Positions 7,271 through 14,663 of a stretch of 46,934 nucleotides of DNA are shown piece by piece. The stretch is taken from NCBI GenBank assembly GCA_036794395.1, contig DAIRGS010000011.1, positions 1-46,934 on the forward strand. The letters are read 5' to 3'. The notes beneath the pieces are model-generated. The model was not told the DNA's origin. It worked only from the letters and a program-made list of their open reading frames with translations, and did no database searches. The stretch's first letter is position 1; every line of letters begins with the position of its first letter. Origin of the DNA: DASXMX01 sp036794395. Lineage in GTDB: Bacteria; Planctomycetota; Phycisphaerae; Tepidisphaerales; Tepidisphaeraceae. The position numbers and the translations under genes are program-made.

Positions 7271-8176
7271 ATGATTAAAGCACTTGGATCGCTCGATCGG
7301 GTTCTCAAAGGTCAAGCCACGGACGTACGCACACTCCGCGCCGGAACAATCGACGTTTCGGTTCGCGGATTGGCGGGGTTGCTTGTTCTGCTGGGAGCCA
7401 TTTACGGCATATGCATGGGAACCTTCGCCGTGGCGATGCGGTGGGGAGCGGGCGAGGCACGCCTGGGGTTTCTTCAGATGGGATACAGCGCGGTGAAAGT
7501 GCCGATGCTGTTTGTTTTTACGCTGGCGGTCACGCTGCCATCGCTCTACGTGTTCAACGCGCTGGTGGGATGCCGGCTGCTTTTTTCAGTGGTCGTGCGG
7601 CTGCTGGTGGCAGCGCTGGGGGTGACGCTGGCGGTGCTGGCTTCGTTTGGAACCATTATCGCTTTCTTCTCGTTGTGCACGACGAGTTACCCATTCATGG
7701 TGCTGCTGAACGTGGCGACGTTTGCGCTGGCCGGGCTGCTGGGAATGAACTTTTTGCTTCAGACGTTGCATCGGTTCGCGGTGGCGCAGACACCCATGCC
7801 AGAAGTTGCAAGCAGCGCCGCCGAAAACGCAGCGCCGCCGCCGCAGGTGGGAGAATCGCAGCCGCTTGCGCCGGGCTTAGCCACCCCTCCACCAATACGC
7901 CAGGCGACCCCACCCGGGGTGCCTGGCGCGCTCGATCGGATAACAACCACGGGCATCGGGCCTCAGGTACGGATGGTGTTTGCGATCTGGGTAATTGTGT
8001 TTGGGTTGGTTGGGTCGCAGATGGGCTGGATCCTCCGGCCCTTCATCGGCGCCCCCGATGCGCCGGTTTCGTTCTTCCGGTCGCGCGAGGGGAGTTTTTT
8101 CCAGGCCGTTTTCGACAAAGTTGAAGACCTGGCCAATGGCAATAACCCCCACACTCGGTCGACGAATTGGCGATGA
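7271..8176 (+). CDS. Polytopic membrane protein, first of a tandem paralogous pair
   Basis: I do not recognise a named function. The 301-residue product has about five membrane segments, near residues 35-57, 75-98, 103-126, 131-155 and 235-256, and a long proline/alanine-rich loop at about 175-230. It begins LGSLDRVLKGQATDVRTL and ends with GSQMGWILRPFIGAPDAPVSFFR. The following gene has both features in the same order, so the two arose by duplication. No clear Shine-Dalgarno precedes the ATG; the hexamer TAAGAA lies six bases upstream. Its TGA overlaps the ATG of the next gene (ATGA). The overall shape recalls YIP1-like small membrane proteins, but that is only a resemblance. Confidence 0.8.
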   Translation: MIKALGSLDRVLKGQATDVRTLRAGTIDVSVRGLAGLLVLLGAIYGICMGTFAVAMRWGAGEARLGFLQMGYSAVKVPMLFVFTLAVTLPSLYVFNALVGCRLLFSVVVRLLVAALGVTLAVLASFGTIIAFFSLCTTSYPFMVLLNVATFALAGLLGMNFLLQTLHRFAVAQTPMPEVASSAAENAAPPPQVGESQPLAPGLATPPPIRQATPPGVPGALDRITTTGIGPQVRMVFAIWVIVFGLVGSQMGWILRPFIGAPDAPVSFFRSREGSFFQAVFDKVEDLANGNNPHTRSTNWR

Positions 8177-8898
8177 CTCACTTGCCCGCGCAATCCCGCA
8201 CCGTCTCCCGACTGCTGGGCAGCATTGATGATCTTCTGCGCGGCACCGGCTCAATATCCGGGCTCGAGGACCGCTCGCCCGCCCGGCAACTTCCGTTGCT
8301 GGTTATAATCCTGGTGATCTTCGGCGGCGCGTACGGCGCGGTCATGGGCGGGTTCGGGGTGCTGGAGCCGGGCCATGCGGTGCAGATCATTTTCGGCGCG
8401 ATCAAGGTGCCGATGCTGCTCGGCGTGAGCTTTTGCCTGAGCCTGCCGAGCTTCATGGTTTTGAATACCCTGATGGGCGTTCGATCGGATGCGCGGGAAG
8501 TGTTGCACGCCCTGTTGTCCATGCAGGCGGGACTAACCATTGTTCTGGCCTCGCTCTCTCCATTCACAGCGCTGTGGTATGTCTCCTTTTCAGACTACAG
8601 CGTCGCGCTGCTGTTTAACGGCGTGATGTTCGCAATCGCCACGCTGGCTGCTCAATGGATTCTTCGCCGGGCATACCGACCGCTGGTCGCGCGGAATCCA
8701 CGGCATCGCAGCCTGTTGCGGATCTGGGTGGTTATTTATTCCTTCGTCGCCATTCAGATGGCCTGGGTGCTCCGCCCCTTCGTCGGCGACCCCGCCAGCC
8801 CCGTCACCTTCTTCCGCCGCGAGGCCTGGGGCAACGCCTACGTCGAGATCCTGAGGATCGCCCTGCACGCGACCGGCCACGGATACGGCGGCGGGTAG
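8173..8898 (+). CDS. Polytopic membrane protein, second of a tandem paralogous pair
   Basis: I chose the ATG at 8173 because it overlaps the previous stop as ATGA, a typical coupled start; a TTG two codons earlier is also in frame. The 241-residue protein has about five membrane segments. Parts match its neighbour position for position: LLGSIDDLLRGTGSISGLED, then FGGAYGAVMGGFGVL, FGAIKVPMLLGVSFCLSLPS, and near the C-terminus AIQMAWVLRPFVGDPASPVT. It lacks the long proline-rich loop of the first copy. Function is unknown; strict co-translation suggests that the two form one membrane complex. Confidence 0.82.
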   Translation: MTHLPAQSRTVSRLLGSIDDLLRGTGSISGLEDRSPARQLPLLVIILVIFGGAYGAVMGGFGVLEPGHAVQIIFGAIKVPMLLGVSFCLSLPSFMVLNTLMGVRSDAREVLHALLSMQAGLTIVLASLSPFTALWYVSFSDYSVALLFNGVMFAIATLAAQWILRRAYRPLVARNPRHRSLLRIWVVIYSFVAIQMAWVLRPFVGDPASPVTFFRREAWGNAYVEILRIALHATGHGYGGG

Positions 8899-8975
8899 CG
8901 GCGCAAACAGGCACGCCCCGCGCGTGGGGCCGTGCCGGTGTCAAACCACCAATAGAACCGATAGACTGGATCGGA

Positions 8976-11531
8976 ATGACGCGCGCCCAGTTGATGAACA
9001 CGGCCCTTCCCACCATCGAAGGGCTGTATGCCGCGTATGGGGAGCTCTTCCCCGTGCACGCGCGAGGACCATGTTCGTTCTGCGTTATTGGGCCGACACG
9101 GGATGAACTTGCCGCACTGGCGCCGACAGTTCTTCAATTTCTGGACGAGCGGTTTTCGGAAGAACATCCCCCCGGTTTGCACCTACCCGTTCACGCTGGA
9201 GGTTCGCTGCGCGACGTCGCCGAAGCTTTTTCGGACTGGTTCGGAGGCTATTCGATTCCCTGGGGACTATGCATCCTGCTTCCCGAAGGCGTCGTAGCAG
9301 ATTGGCCGGAGGGACAGCGTGTGTTTGCTCCGGAAATGCTCCAGTGCTTGCACCCTACACTTCTCTTGGCCGATCTGCTGCAAAACGCCAGCCCCGGCTT
9401 CATCGCTGCAATACCCGACAGCGCACTGCTCGACAATCGCGGCCGAATCCAGCGAAGTATGATGGCGCAGGCTATCTTCCTGGGTGGCGGTCGTGACGAC
9501 CTGCTTTCCGGAAATCTGCCTGAACGTTTGACAGGTTACGACAAATACCTTCAATCGCCCGAAAGTTCTCATCCGCGTCCATCTTATCCTAATTTACACA
9601 AGGTTTGGACGAATCGCGAATACGGAAGCGGCCTTTGTCCGCGATTTGTATGGGCACATGAAGTCGAGGGGTGCGAAGAGGCTGTATCGGTTGTCCACCT
9701 TAGCAGCAGGGAGGACGACCATATCTGTAGCGGCATGTCCGAAGACCCCCAGATACCGAAAGCTCCCCTCGCGACTCATCTGCGACGGCTCGGCAGCGCC
9801 ATGGTCCGCGATCTGCAATCGGACCAAGCGGCGATCGAACGGCTGGCTCGAGTCGCGCTCGGACAGATGGAGAGGGCTGATGACGACCGCTTTGTACCAA
9901 GATGGGAGCTGGGTCCCTCAGGGATTTGGGCCGCGGGAGGCGAGATAGATCGAGATTTGGCGGGGTTTCGGGGGATCACCGCGACCCAAGGACATGAACT
10001 TCGGCGCGTCGAGAGCCTGGCCCACATCAAGCCGATTGACGATTGGTCCCCCGGGGAAAGGCACCCGAGCACACTCTGGTTCGTGGCCGAAGGAACTGAC
10101 GTATTGCGCTGCCTGAGGACGGCACCCGTTGCACCCGAAAGGCAGCAGTTCTTCCTGGGTGAGGAGTACCAAAGAAGGATGGATGAGGAGTACCCACGGC
10201 AGTTGGATGCCTGGCACGCGCATCGGAAAGACATTCGCCTGCTCGCGATCAGTGACTGCGAGGACGCGGATTACCTTTGGCTCGCCATGAGCGATGACGT
10301 GCTTTTCGAGAATCTGCGTTGCCGTTCGGCCAAGAGTTACTGGGCGCCGTCAGTGTCAGCGGCGGTGCTTGGCGAAACGCTCGTCCCATGGCCTTCGGAA
10401 ACAGAGCGGAAGAGGCTTGTGAAGCTCTTTCGCGATTCAGCCCAGCTCGTCGAAAAAGGCGACGCCGGTGAGTTAATTCAGGAATTGAAGTATTCATGGG
10501 AGTCGATGGAACACAATTTCGCCCCTCACAATTTCTGCAAGGTGGGTGCTCGCGATCTAGGCGATGCATGGACCTACATGATCGAGGAGGCTCGTGAATT
10601 GCTCAAAAGCTTGGAGCAGTTGGAAGTAAGCGGTAAGCCGCCTGCACCACGACCGGGCAAACCAGAAGCTCCGCCCGCCCAGGTCTACCCACCCGCCCCC
10701 ATCGCGATTCTTCGGCGGGAGCTGTCGAACGAGCAGGCCCCGAGCAGGCGGATTCGCGCGGCCCTGGAACTTGCCCAGGTCACCCTGGAGCTGGATGCGG
10801 CGATTCTACTGTCATTACTGCACCGAGTTAACCCTTCCTATGTTTCTGATGTCTGGACCAAAGTCTCGTCCAAGCCCGGGAATGCCCTTCTATCGCTTGG
10901 CCACAAGAAGCAGCTGGCGCAGGAGGCCCGTCGGGCGCTTGCGTCTGCGGTGGGACAGGGGAAGATCGATCGACTGCTGTCTCAACTGGCGACCGGCGCG
11001 TGCGAGATCGACCTGAAAACATGGAACAAGCTCGCCGACGAAATTGTCCAGTTCCGTAACGAGAATATAGGACATGGATTTCAATCCCCGCCAGCGGTTG
11101 AGCGCTCTGTCTCAGAAGCTCTTGTGCCGAAAGTCGAAAAGTTTGTCGATCTGCTGATTTATCTGAACACGCGCATGCTCGTCTTTCTGGAGTCCCGCAC
11201 GATCTCCAGGACCGGGACAATATGCGCACTGCGCATGCTGGTGCATGACAACCCGCTGTTCCCGCGAAATGAATTAATGCGCGCCAAAGGCACCGCAATT
11301 GATGGCTTGGACGAAAAGGAAGTGTACTTGCATTATGCCGAGCCGGATGAGTTCCTGTCCCTGTGGCCGTGGGTCCTATTCAGGGCTGGCCGCACAGGGC
11401 GTGAAGTCCCTTGGTTTTTTGACGGAACGAAAAGCGGAGCCGGTGTTTACAAGTCCGTACTTGCCCCAGGCGAGAGCTTCACCGACGATGCGGCGGGAAG
11501 AGCGGCATTGAGCTTGATGGGACGCCCGTGA
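8976..11531 (+). CDS. Large protein of unknown function with an R-x5-H (HEPN-like) motif
   Basis: The frame is open far upstream but crosses the previous gene, so I take the ATG at 8976 with a weak GGATCGGA before it, giving 851 residues. No signal peptide or membrane helix is visible. The N-terminal half is mixed and includes PCSFCVIGPTRDELAAL and FGGYSIPWGLCILLPEG. A proline-rich linker near residues 555-575 leads to a helical region (RRIRAALELAQVTLELDAAI). This contains FRNENIGHGF with R694 and H700, resembling the RNxxxxH signature of HEPN-type helical domains found in RNases, toxins and defence proteins. A C-terminal domain after about residue 735 (TGTICALRMLVHDNPLFP...) follows. I cannot name the family; the HEPN link is inference from one motif. 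Confidence 0.8.
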   Translation: MTRAQLMNTALPTIEGLYAAYGELFPVHARGPCSFCVIGPTRDELAALAPTVLQFLDERFSEEHPPGLHLPVHAGGSLRDVAEAFSDWFGGYSIPWGLCILLPEGVVADWPEGQRVFAPEMLQCLHPTLLLADLLQNASPGFIAAIPDSALLDNRGRIQRSMMAQAIFLGGGRDDLLSGNLPERLTGYDKYLQSPESSHPRPSYPNLHKVWTNREYGSGLCPRFVWAHEVEGCEEAVSVVHLSSREDDHICSGMSEDPQIPKAPLATHLRRLGSAMVRDLQSDQAAIERLARVALGQMERADDDRFVPRWELGPSGIWAAGGEIDRDLAGFRGITATQGHELRRVESLAHIKPIDDWSPGERHPSTLWFVAEGTDVLRCLRTAPVAPERQQFFLGEEYQRRMDEEYPRQLDAWHAHRKDIRLLAISDCEDADYLWLAMSDDVLFENLRCRSAKSYWAPSVSAAVLGETLVPWPSETERKRLVKLFRDSAQLVEKGDAGELIQELKYSWESMEHNFAPHNFCKVGARDLGDAWTYMIEEARELLKSLEQLEVSGKPPAPRPGKPEAPPAQVYPPAPIAILRRELSNEQAPSRRIRAALELAQVTLELDAAILLSLLHRVNPSYVSDVWTKVSSKPGNALLSLGHKKQLAQEARRALASAVGQGKIDRLLSQLATGACEIDLKTWNKLADEIVQFRNENIGHGFQSPPAVERSVSEALVPKVEKFVDLLIYLNTRMLVFLESRTISRTGTICALRMLVHDNPLFPRNELMRAKGTAIDGLDEKEVYLHYAEPDEFLSLWPWVLFRAGRTGREVPWFFDGTKSGAGVYKSVLAPGESFTDDAAGRAALSLMGRP

Positions 11532-11671
11532 GTGCAATCGGCGCGATTCGGGTCGGCGGGCGCGCGTCGGTAGCCGCCACATCCGCGAACACAAATTCCC
11601 ATAAAAGTTCTAATCCTTCACCCAAATCCTGACGACCATGATCCTATAAAAAGTTTACTGAAAGGATCAGC

Positions 11672-11884
11672 ATGGCGGTCTACACATTCGATTGCACTGT
11701 GGCGTTCTCCACGCGACGCGAGTTTCGCGCCTTTTGCGAGTCTAGGGGGTGCCGGGTTATTGAAAGCGAGCTTCTTCACAGCATGGAGTCGTCGAGCAAT
11801 CCCAAAACGACACGGATGAGAATCCGGGCGTCGACCGTTACGGCGGCGAAGATTCTGGAGGCCATTCGGCAATTCACGCATTGA
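11672..11884 (+). CDS. Small hypothetical protein (70 aa)
   Basis: The ATG is preceded by AAAGGA about five bases upstream, a reasonable ribosome site. The product, MAVYTFDCTVAFSTRREF..., has an alternating strand/helix pattern and ends in a helix (VTAAKILEAIRQFTH), compatible with a small alpha/beta domain. Two cysteines lie near residues 24 and 29. No family is recognised. It sits alone between the large unknown protein and guaB. The rest of the gap up to the guaB promoter holds no supported gene. Confidence 0.5.
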   Translation: MAVYTFDCTVAFSTRREFRAFCESRGCRVIESELLHSMESSSNPKTTRMRIRASTVTAAKILEAIRQFTH

Positions 11885-12113
11885 GGTCCGAGCTGACCGA
11901 ACTGTCTTCCTTTCCTCTTGCCCCAATCCTCCTGTTGGGCAACCGTAGCCACAACCGGCAGTTCCTCGGGCACGAACGACGATTTGCTCACGCATGATGG
12001 CGTTGAACATGCAAAGCCTCTGTTCATGGCGGCCTCGTATCTTGTTTGCGGTGCTCCCGCCAAAGGACCTCGCATAGCAAGCAAGAAAGTCGGTGTCCGG
12101 CCCTTTCTCTGAC

Positions 12114-12142
12114 TTGACACCGCCGCGCATCCGCCTTAACAG
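12114..12142 (+). promoter_or_regulatory. guaB promoter, probably leaderless
   Basis: A consensus TTGACA (12114-12119) is separated by 17 bases from TAACAG (12137-12142). The guaB ATG begins at 12149, six bases after the -10 box, and no Shine-Dalgarno is present, so the transcript would start at or next to the ATG. Confidence 0.6.
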
Positions 12143-12148
12143 TACCCC

Positions 12149-13681
12149 ATGGAGCACCCGAAAATCCTGCATGATGGCATCACGTTTGACGACGTGCTGT
12201 TGATTCCCGCCCGCAGCGACTTTGTCCCTTCAGACGCCGATACGCACACGAAGCTCACGCGGAGCATCGAGTTGAACATTCCCTTGATTTCCGCGCCCAT
12301 GGATACGGTTACCGAAGCGGCACTGGCGATCGCGCTGGCGCAGGAAGGCGGAATTGGAATTATCCACAAGAACCTCTCGATCGAGAACCAGGCCCGCGAA
12401 GTGGAGAAGGTGAAGCGGAGCGAGAATGGTGTGATTGTCGATCCAATCACGCTCCCCCCCACCGCAACGATCGCCCAGGCCCGGCGGATGATGCGCGAGT
12501 ACAACGTCAGCGGAATCCCAATTGTCGAAGACCCCACCCTGCCCGGCGACTCATCCATCAAGGTCGAGCGGATGCGGAGCAACGGCAAACCGCCCCGGCT
12601 GCTGGGGATCATGACGCGGCGCGACCTGAAGTTTCAGGAAGACGACAGCCGGAAGATCGGCGACGTAATGACGCACGAAAATCTGGTCACCGCGCCGGAG
12701 AATACAACCCTTGATGAAGCCGAGCGAATTCTTTACCGGGCGAAGGTCGAGAAGCTTCTGTTGATCGACAAGGAAAATCGTTTGGCGGGCTTGATCACGA
12801 TGCGGGACATCGACAAGCTGCACCAATTCCCGCACGCGTGCAAAGATCGTCGGGGGCGGCTGCGGGTGGGAGCGGCAACAGGCGTGAAAGACTTCGCCCG
12901 TGTCGAAGCACTCATTAAAGCAGATGTGGATGTAGTGGTTGTCGATACGGCTCACGGGCATAGCAAGAACGTTTTAGATACGGTTCGTGAGATCAAGAAG
13001 AACTACAACATTCAGGTCATCGCGGGAAACGTCGCCACCGCCGAAGGGGCGAAGGATCTGATCGATGCAGGCGTGGATGCCGTAAAGGTGGGCATTGGGC
13101 CCGGTGCAATCTGTACCACACGCATCATCAGCGGTGTTGGCGTTCCGCAGGTAACGGCCATTTTGAATGCGGTAAGCATCGGCGAGAGCGCCGGCATTCC
13201 GATCATCGCCGATGGTGGCATTCGACACAGCGGCGATATCACAAAGGCCATCGCCGCCGGCGCCAGCGCGGTGATGATGGGCAGCCTCTTTGCCGGTCTG
13301 GATGAATCACCCGGCGAAATGATCATTCACCAGGGCCGGCGATATAAGACCTATCGCGGCATGGGCTCGATGGGTGCGATGATCCAGGGCTCGAAAGATC
13401 GGTATGGCCAGGGCGGCGTGAAAGAGAGCAGCAAATTGGTGCCCGAAGGCGTGGAAGGCCGGGTGCCTTATCGCGGGCCGCTGGGTGATTTCGTTTATCA
13501 ACTGGTGGGCGGTGTGCGGGCAGGGATGGGATATTGCGGAACGCGGAACATCGAGCAACTTCGAAAGAATGCACGATTTTGCCGCGTATCGTCTGCCAGC
13601 GTGGCCGAGAGCCATCCGCACGACATTGCAATCACAAAAGAGTCGCCCAACTACAGTGTAGATTTCGCGGCGGAGCAGTAG
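12149..13681 (+). CDS. guaB: IMP dehydrogenase
   Basis: The enzyme oxidises IMP to XMP with NAD+, the committed step of GMP synthesis in the cytoplasm. The 510-residue length is normal. The N-terminal ITFDDVLLIPARS segment, a CBS pair with ARRMMREYNVSGIPIVED and MTHENLVTAPENTTLDEAE (about residues 100-220), and the TIM-barrel core are all present. The catalytic loop is GAICTTRIISGVGVPQ with C322, and the flap region is YRGMGSMGAM. The ATG has no Shine-Dalgarno, but an excellent promoter ends six bases before it. A lipoprotein gene starts one base after its stop. Confidence 0.98.
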   Translation: MEHPKILHDGITFDDVLLIPARSDFVPSDADTHTKLTRSIELNIPLISAPMDTVTEAALAIALAQEGGIGIIHKNLSIENQAREVEKVKRSENGVIVDPITLPPTATIAQARRMMREYNVSGIPIVEDPTLPGDSSIKVERMRSNGKPPRLLGIMTRRDLKFQEDDSRKIGDVMTHENLVTAPENTTLDEAERILYRAKVEKLLLIDKENRLAGLITMRDIDKLHQFPHACKDRRGRLRVGAATGVKDFARVEALIKADVDVVVVDTAHGHSKNVLDTVREIKKNYNIQVIAGNVATAEGAKDLIDAGVDAVKVGIGPGAICTTRIISGVGVPQVTAILNAVSIGESAGIPIIADGGIRHSGDITKAIAAGASAVMMGSLFAGLDESPGEMIIHQGRRYKTYRGMGSMGAMIQGSKDRYGQGGVKESSKLVPEGVEGRVPYRGPLGDFVYQLVGGVRAGMGYCGTRNIEQLRKNARFCRVSSASVAESHPHDIAITKESPNYSVDFAAEQ

Positions 13682-13682
13682 A

Positions 13683-13943
13683 ATGCCCAGAATGTCGAGG
13701 GTCATATCGAGCATCATTATCACGCCGCGCCGAGGCGGTGCTGGCGCGATGGCGCTGGTATTTGTACTTTGCGGCTGTGGTTCGTCTAATCAGCCCACTG
13801 CGGTCGATCGCCAGGACAAAGCGCTGAAAGATCCGTTCGGCTATTCGCCGGACCTGAAGAATTCCGATATGAGCGTGAGCGGTCATGGCGATACGACCCA
13901 TCAGGAACTTAAAAGGGACTTCGATCATGTCATTAATCCGTAA
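13683..13943 (+). CDS. Small putative lipoprotein (86 aa)
   Basis: The ATG follows the guaB stop by one base, and GGAG inside the guaB end can serve as its ribosome site. The N-terminus is basic, then hydrophobic (AGAMALVFVLCGC), giving a lipobox-like cysteine at about residue 32. The remainder is short and polar, with DKALKDPFGYSPDLK. No family is recognised. It overlaps the start of the next lipoprotein gene by 17 bases, so the two are probably coupled. Confidence 0.6.
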   Translation: MPRMSRVISSIIITPRRGGAGAMALVFVLCGCGSSNQPTAVDRQDKALKDPFGYSPDLKNSDMSVSGHGDTTHQELKRDFDHVINP

Positions 13944-14538
13944 GGCCCCGATGGCCTTGGCCCTTAGCCTGGGCACAGTCATGACGGTGGGATGCTCGAC
14001 CGAGCAGAAATACGGTTCCGCGCCGATCAATAACGCGCCGATCATCGGCGACGAGGCGATCGCCCTGCGCAGCGATTGGCCCAAATCGGTCAGTTATTAT
14101 GCGAGCGGAAATGTCTCGGCGTATTCAACGCGGTTCCCTTATGACGCGAACGCGACGCGTCCGAATCAGGGGGATATCGTGCTCCAGCCGGTGATGTTTA
14201 TTGCCCAGGTGCTGTTTTTGCCGGTGGAGTTGATTGCCTATCCGCCATTCAAAGAACAGATATGGCATGGGGAACAACTGCCCCCAACGTACACAGCGCA
14301 GCCACCACTGCCTCCGCTGGGCGGCGTGAAGACGCCACCGGTGATGGCCTTCCCATTCCTTGGCCCCCAGGCAAGTGCGCCGGACACGAGCCTGCCGGGC
14401 TCCCCGGCAACACCCGCCTCGGGCGCGGGCGGATCGCAGTTGCCGCCGTATCCCGCGGCCACGGTGTCCCCCGCAGCAGCGCCAACTCCACCGCCATTTT
14501 CTCCGGGTAGCAGCACCGGCCCGCCAGTGGCCAGGTAA
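13927..14538 (+). CDS. Putative lipoprotein with proline-rich C-terminus
   Basis: I take the ATG at 13927 rather than an earlier in-frame one, because it places a standard lipoprotein signal (LALSLGTVMTVGC) at the N-terminus and has AAAAGGGAC upstream. The 203-residue product has a central conserved-looking region with DWPKSVSYYASGNVSAYSTR and a hydrophobic stretch VLQPVMFIAQVLFLPVELIA, followed by a Pro/Ala/Gly-rich tail of about 80 residues that is probably disordered. Function unknown; likely anchored in the outer or inner membrane facing the periplasm. A terminator follows 42 bases after the stop. Confidence 0.8.
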   Translation: MSLIRKAPMALALSLGTVMTVGCSTEQKYGSAPINNAPIIGDEAIALRSDWPKSVSYYASGNVSAYSTRFPYDANATRPNQGDIVLQPVMFIAQVLFLPVELIAYPPFKEQIWHGEQLPPTYTAQPPLPPLGGVKTPPVMAFPFLGPQASAPDTSLPGSPATPASGAGGSQLPPYPAATVSPAAAPTPPPFSPGSSTGPPVAR

Positions 14539-14580
14539 TTGCTTTTCGGCCGAACCAGAGGCCCGTTTCAGATTTTCAAC

Positions 14581-14628
14581 AAACCTCCGCAGGGTGCATA
14601 CGTTGTTTTGCCCCGCGGAGGTTTTATT
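14581..14628 (+). terminator. Rho-independent terminator of the guaB-lipoprotein unit
   Basis: AAACCTCCGC (14581-14590) pairs perfectly with GCGGAGGTTT (14615-14624), with inner AGGG/CCCC bases extending the stem and a T-rich tail after it. Confidence 0.75.
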
Positions 14629-14663
14629 ATTGTTGGCTTATCATTCCCTCGTAAAGGAGCTTC

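Noticed and set aside
6995..7315. Minus-strand open frame of 106 codons
   Set aside because: No ribosome site or recognisable domain, and it runs over the start of the membrane-protein gene on the other strand.
11618..12172. Minus-strand open frame of 184 codons between the large unknown protein and guaB
   Set aside because: It starts inside guaB, covers the consensus guaB promoter, and its composition (Arg/Gly/Cys rich) looks like antisense readout.
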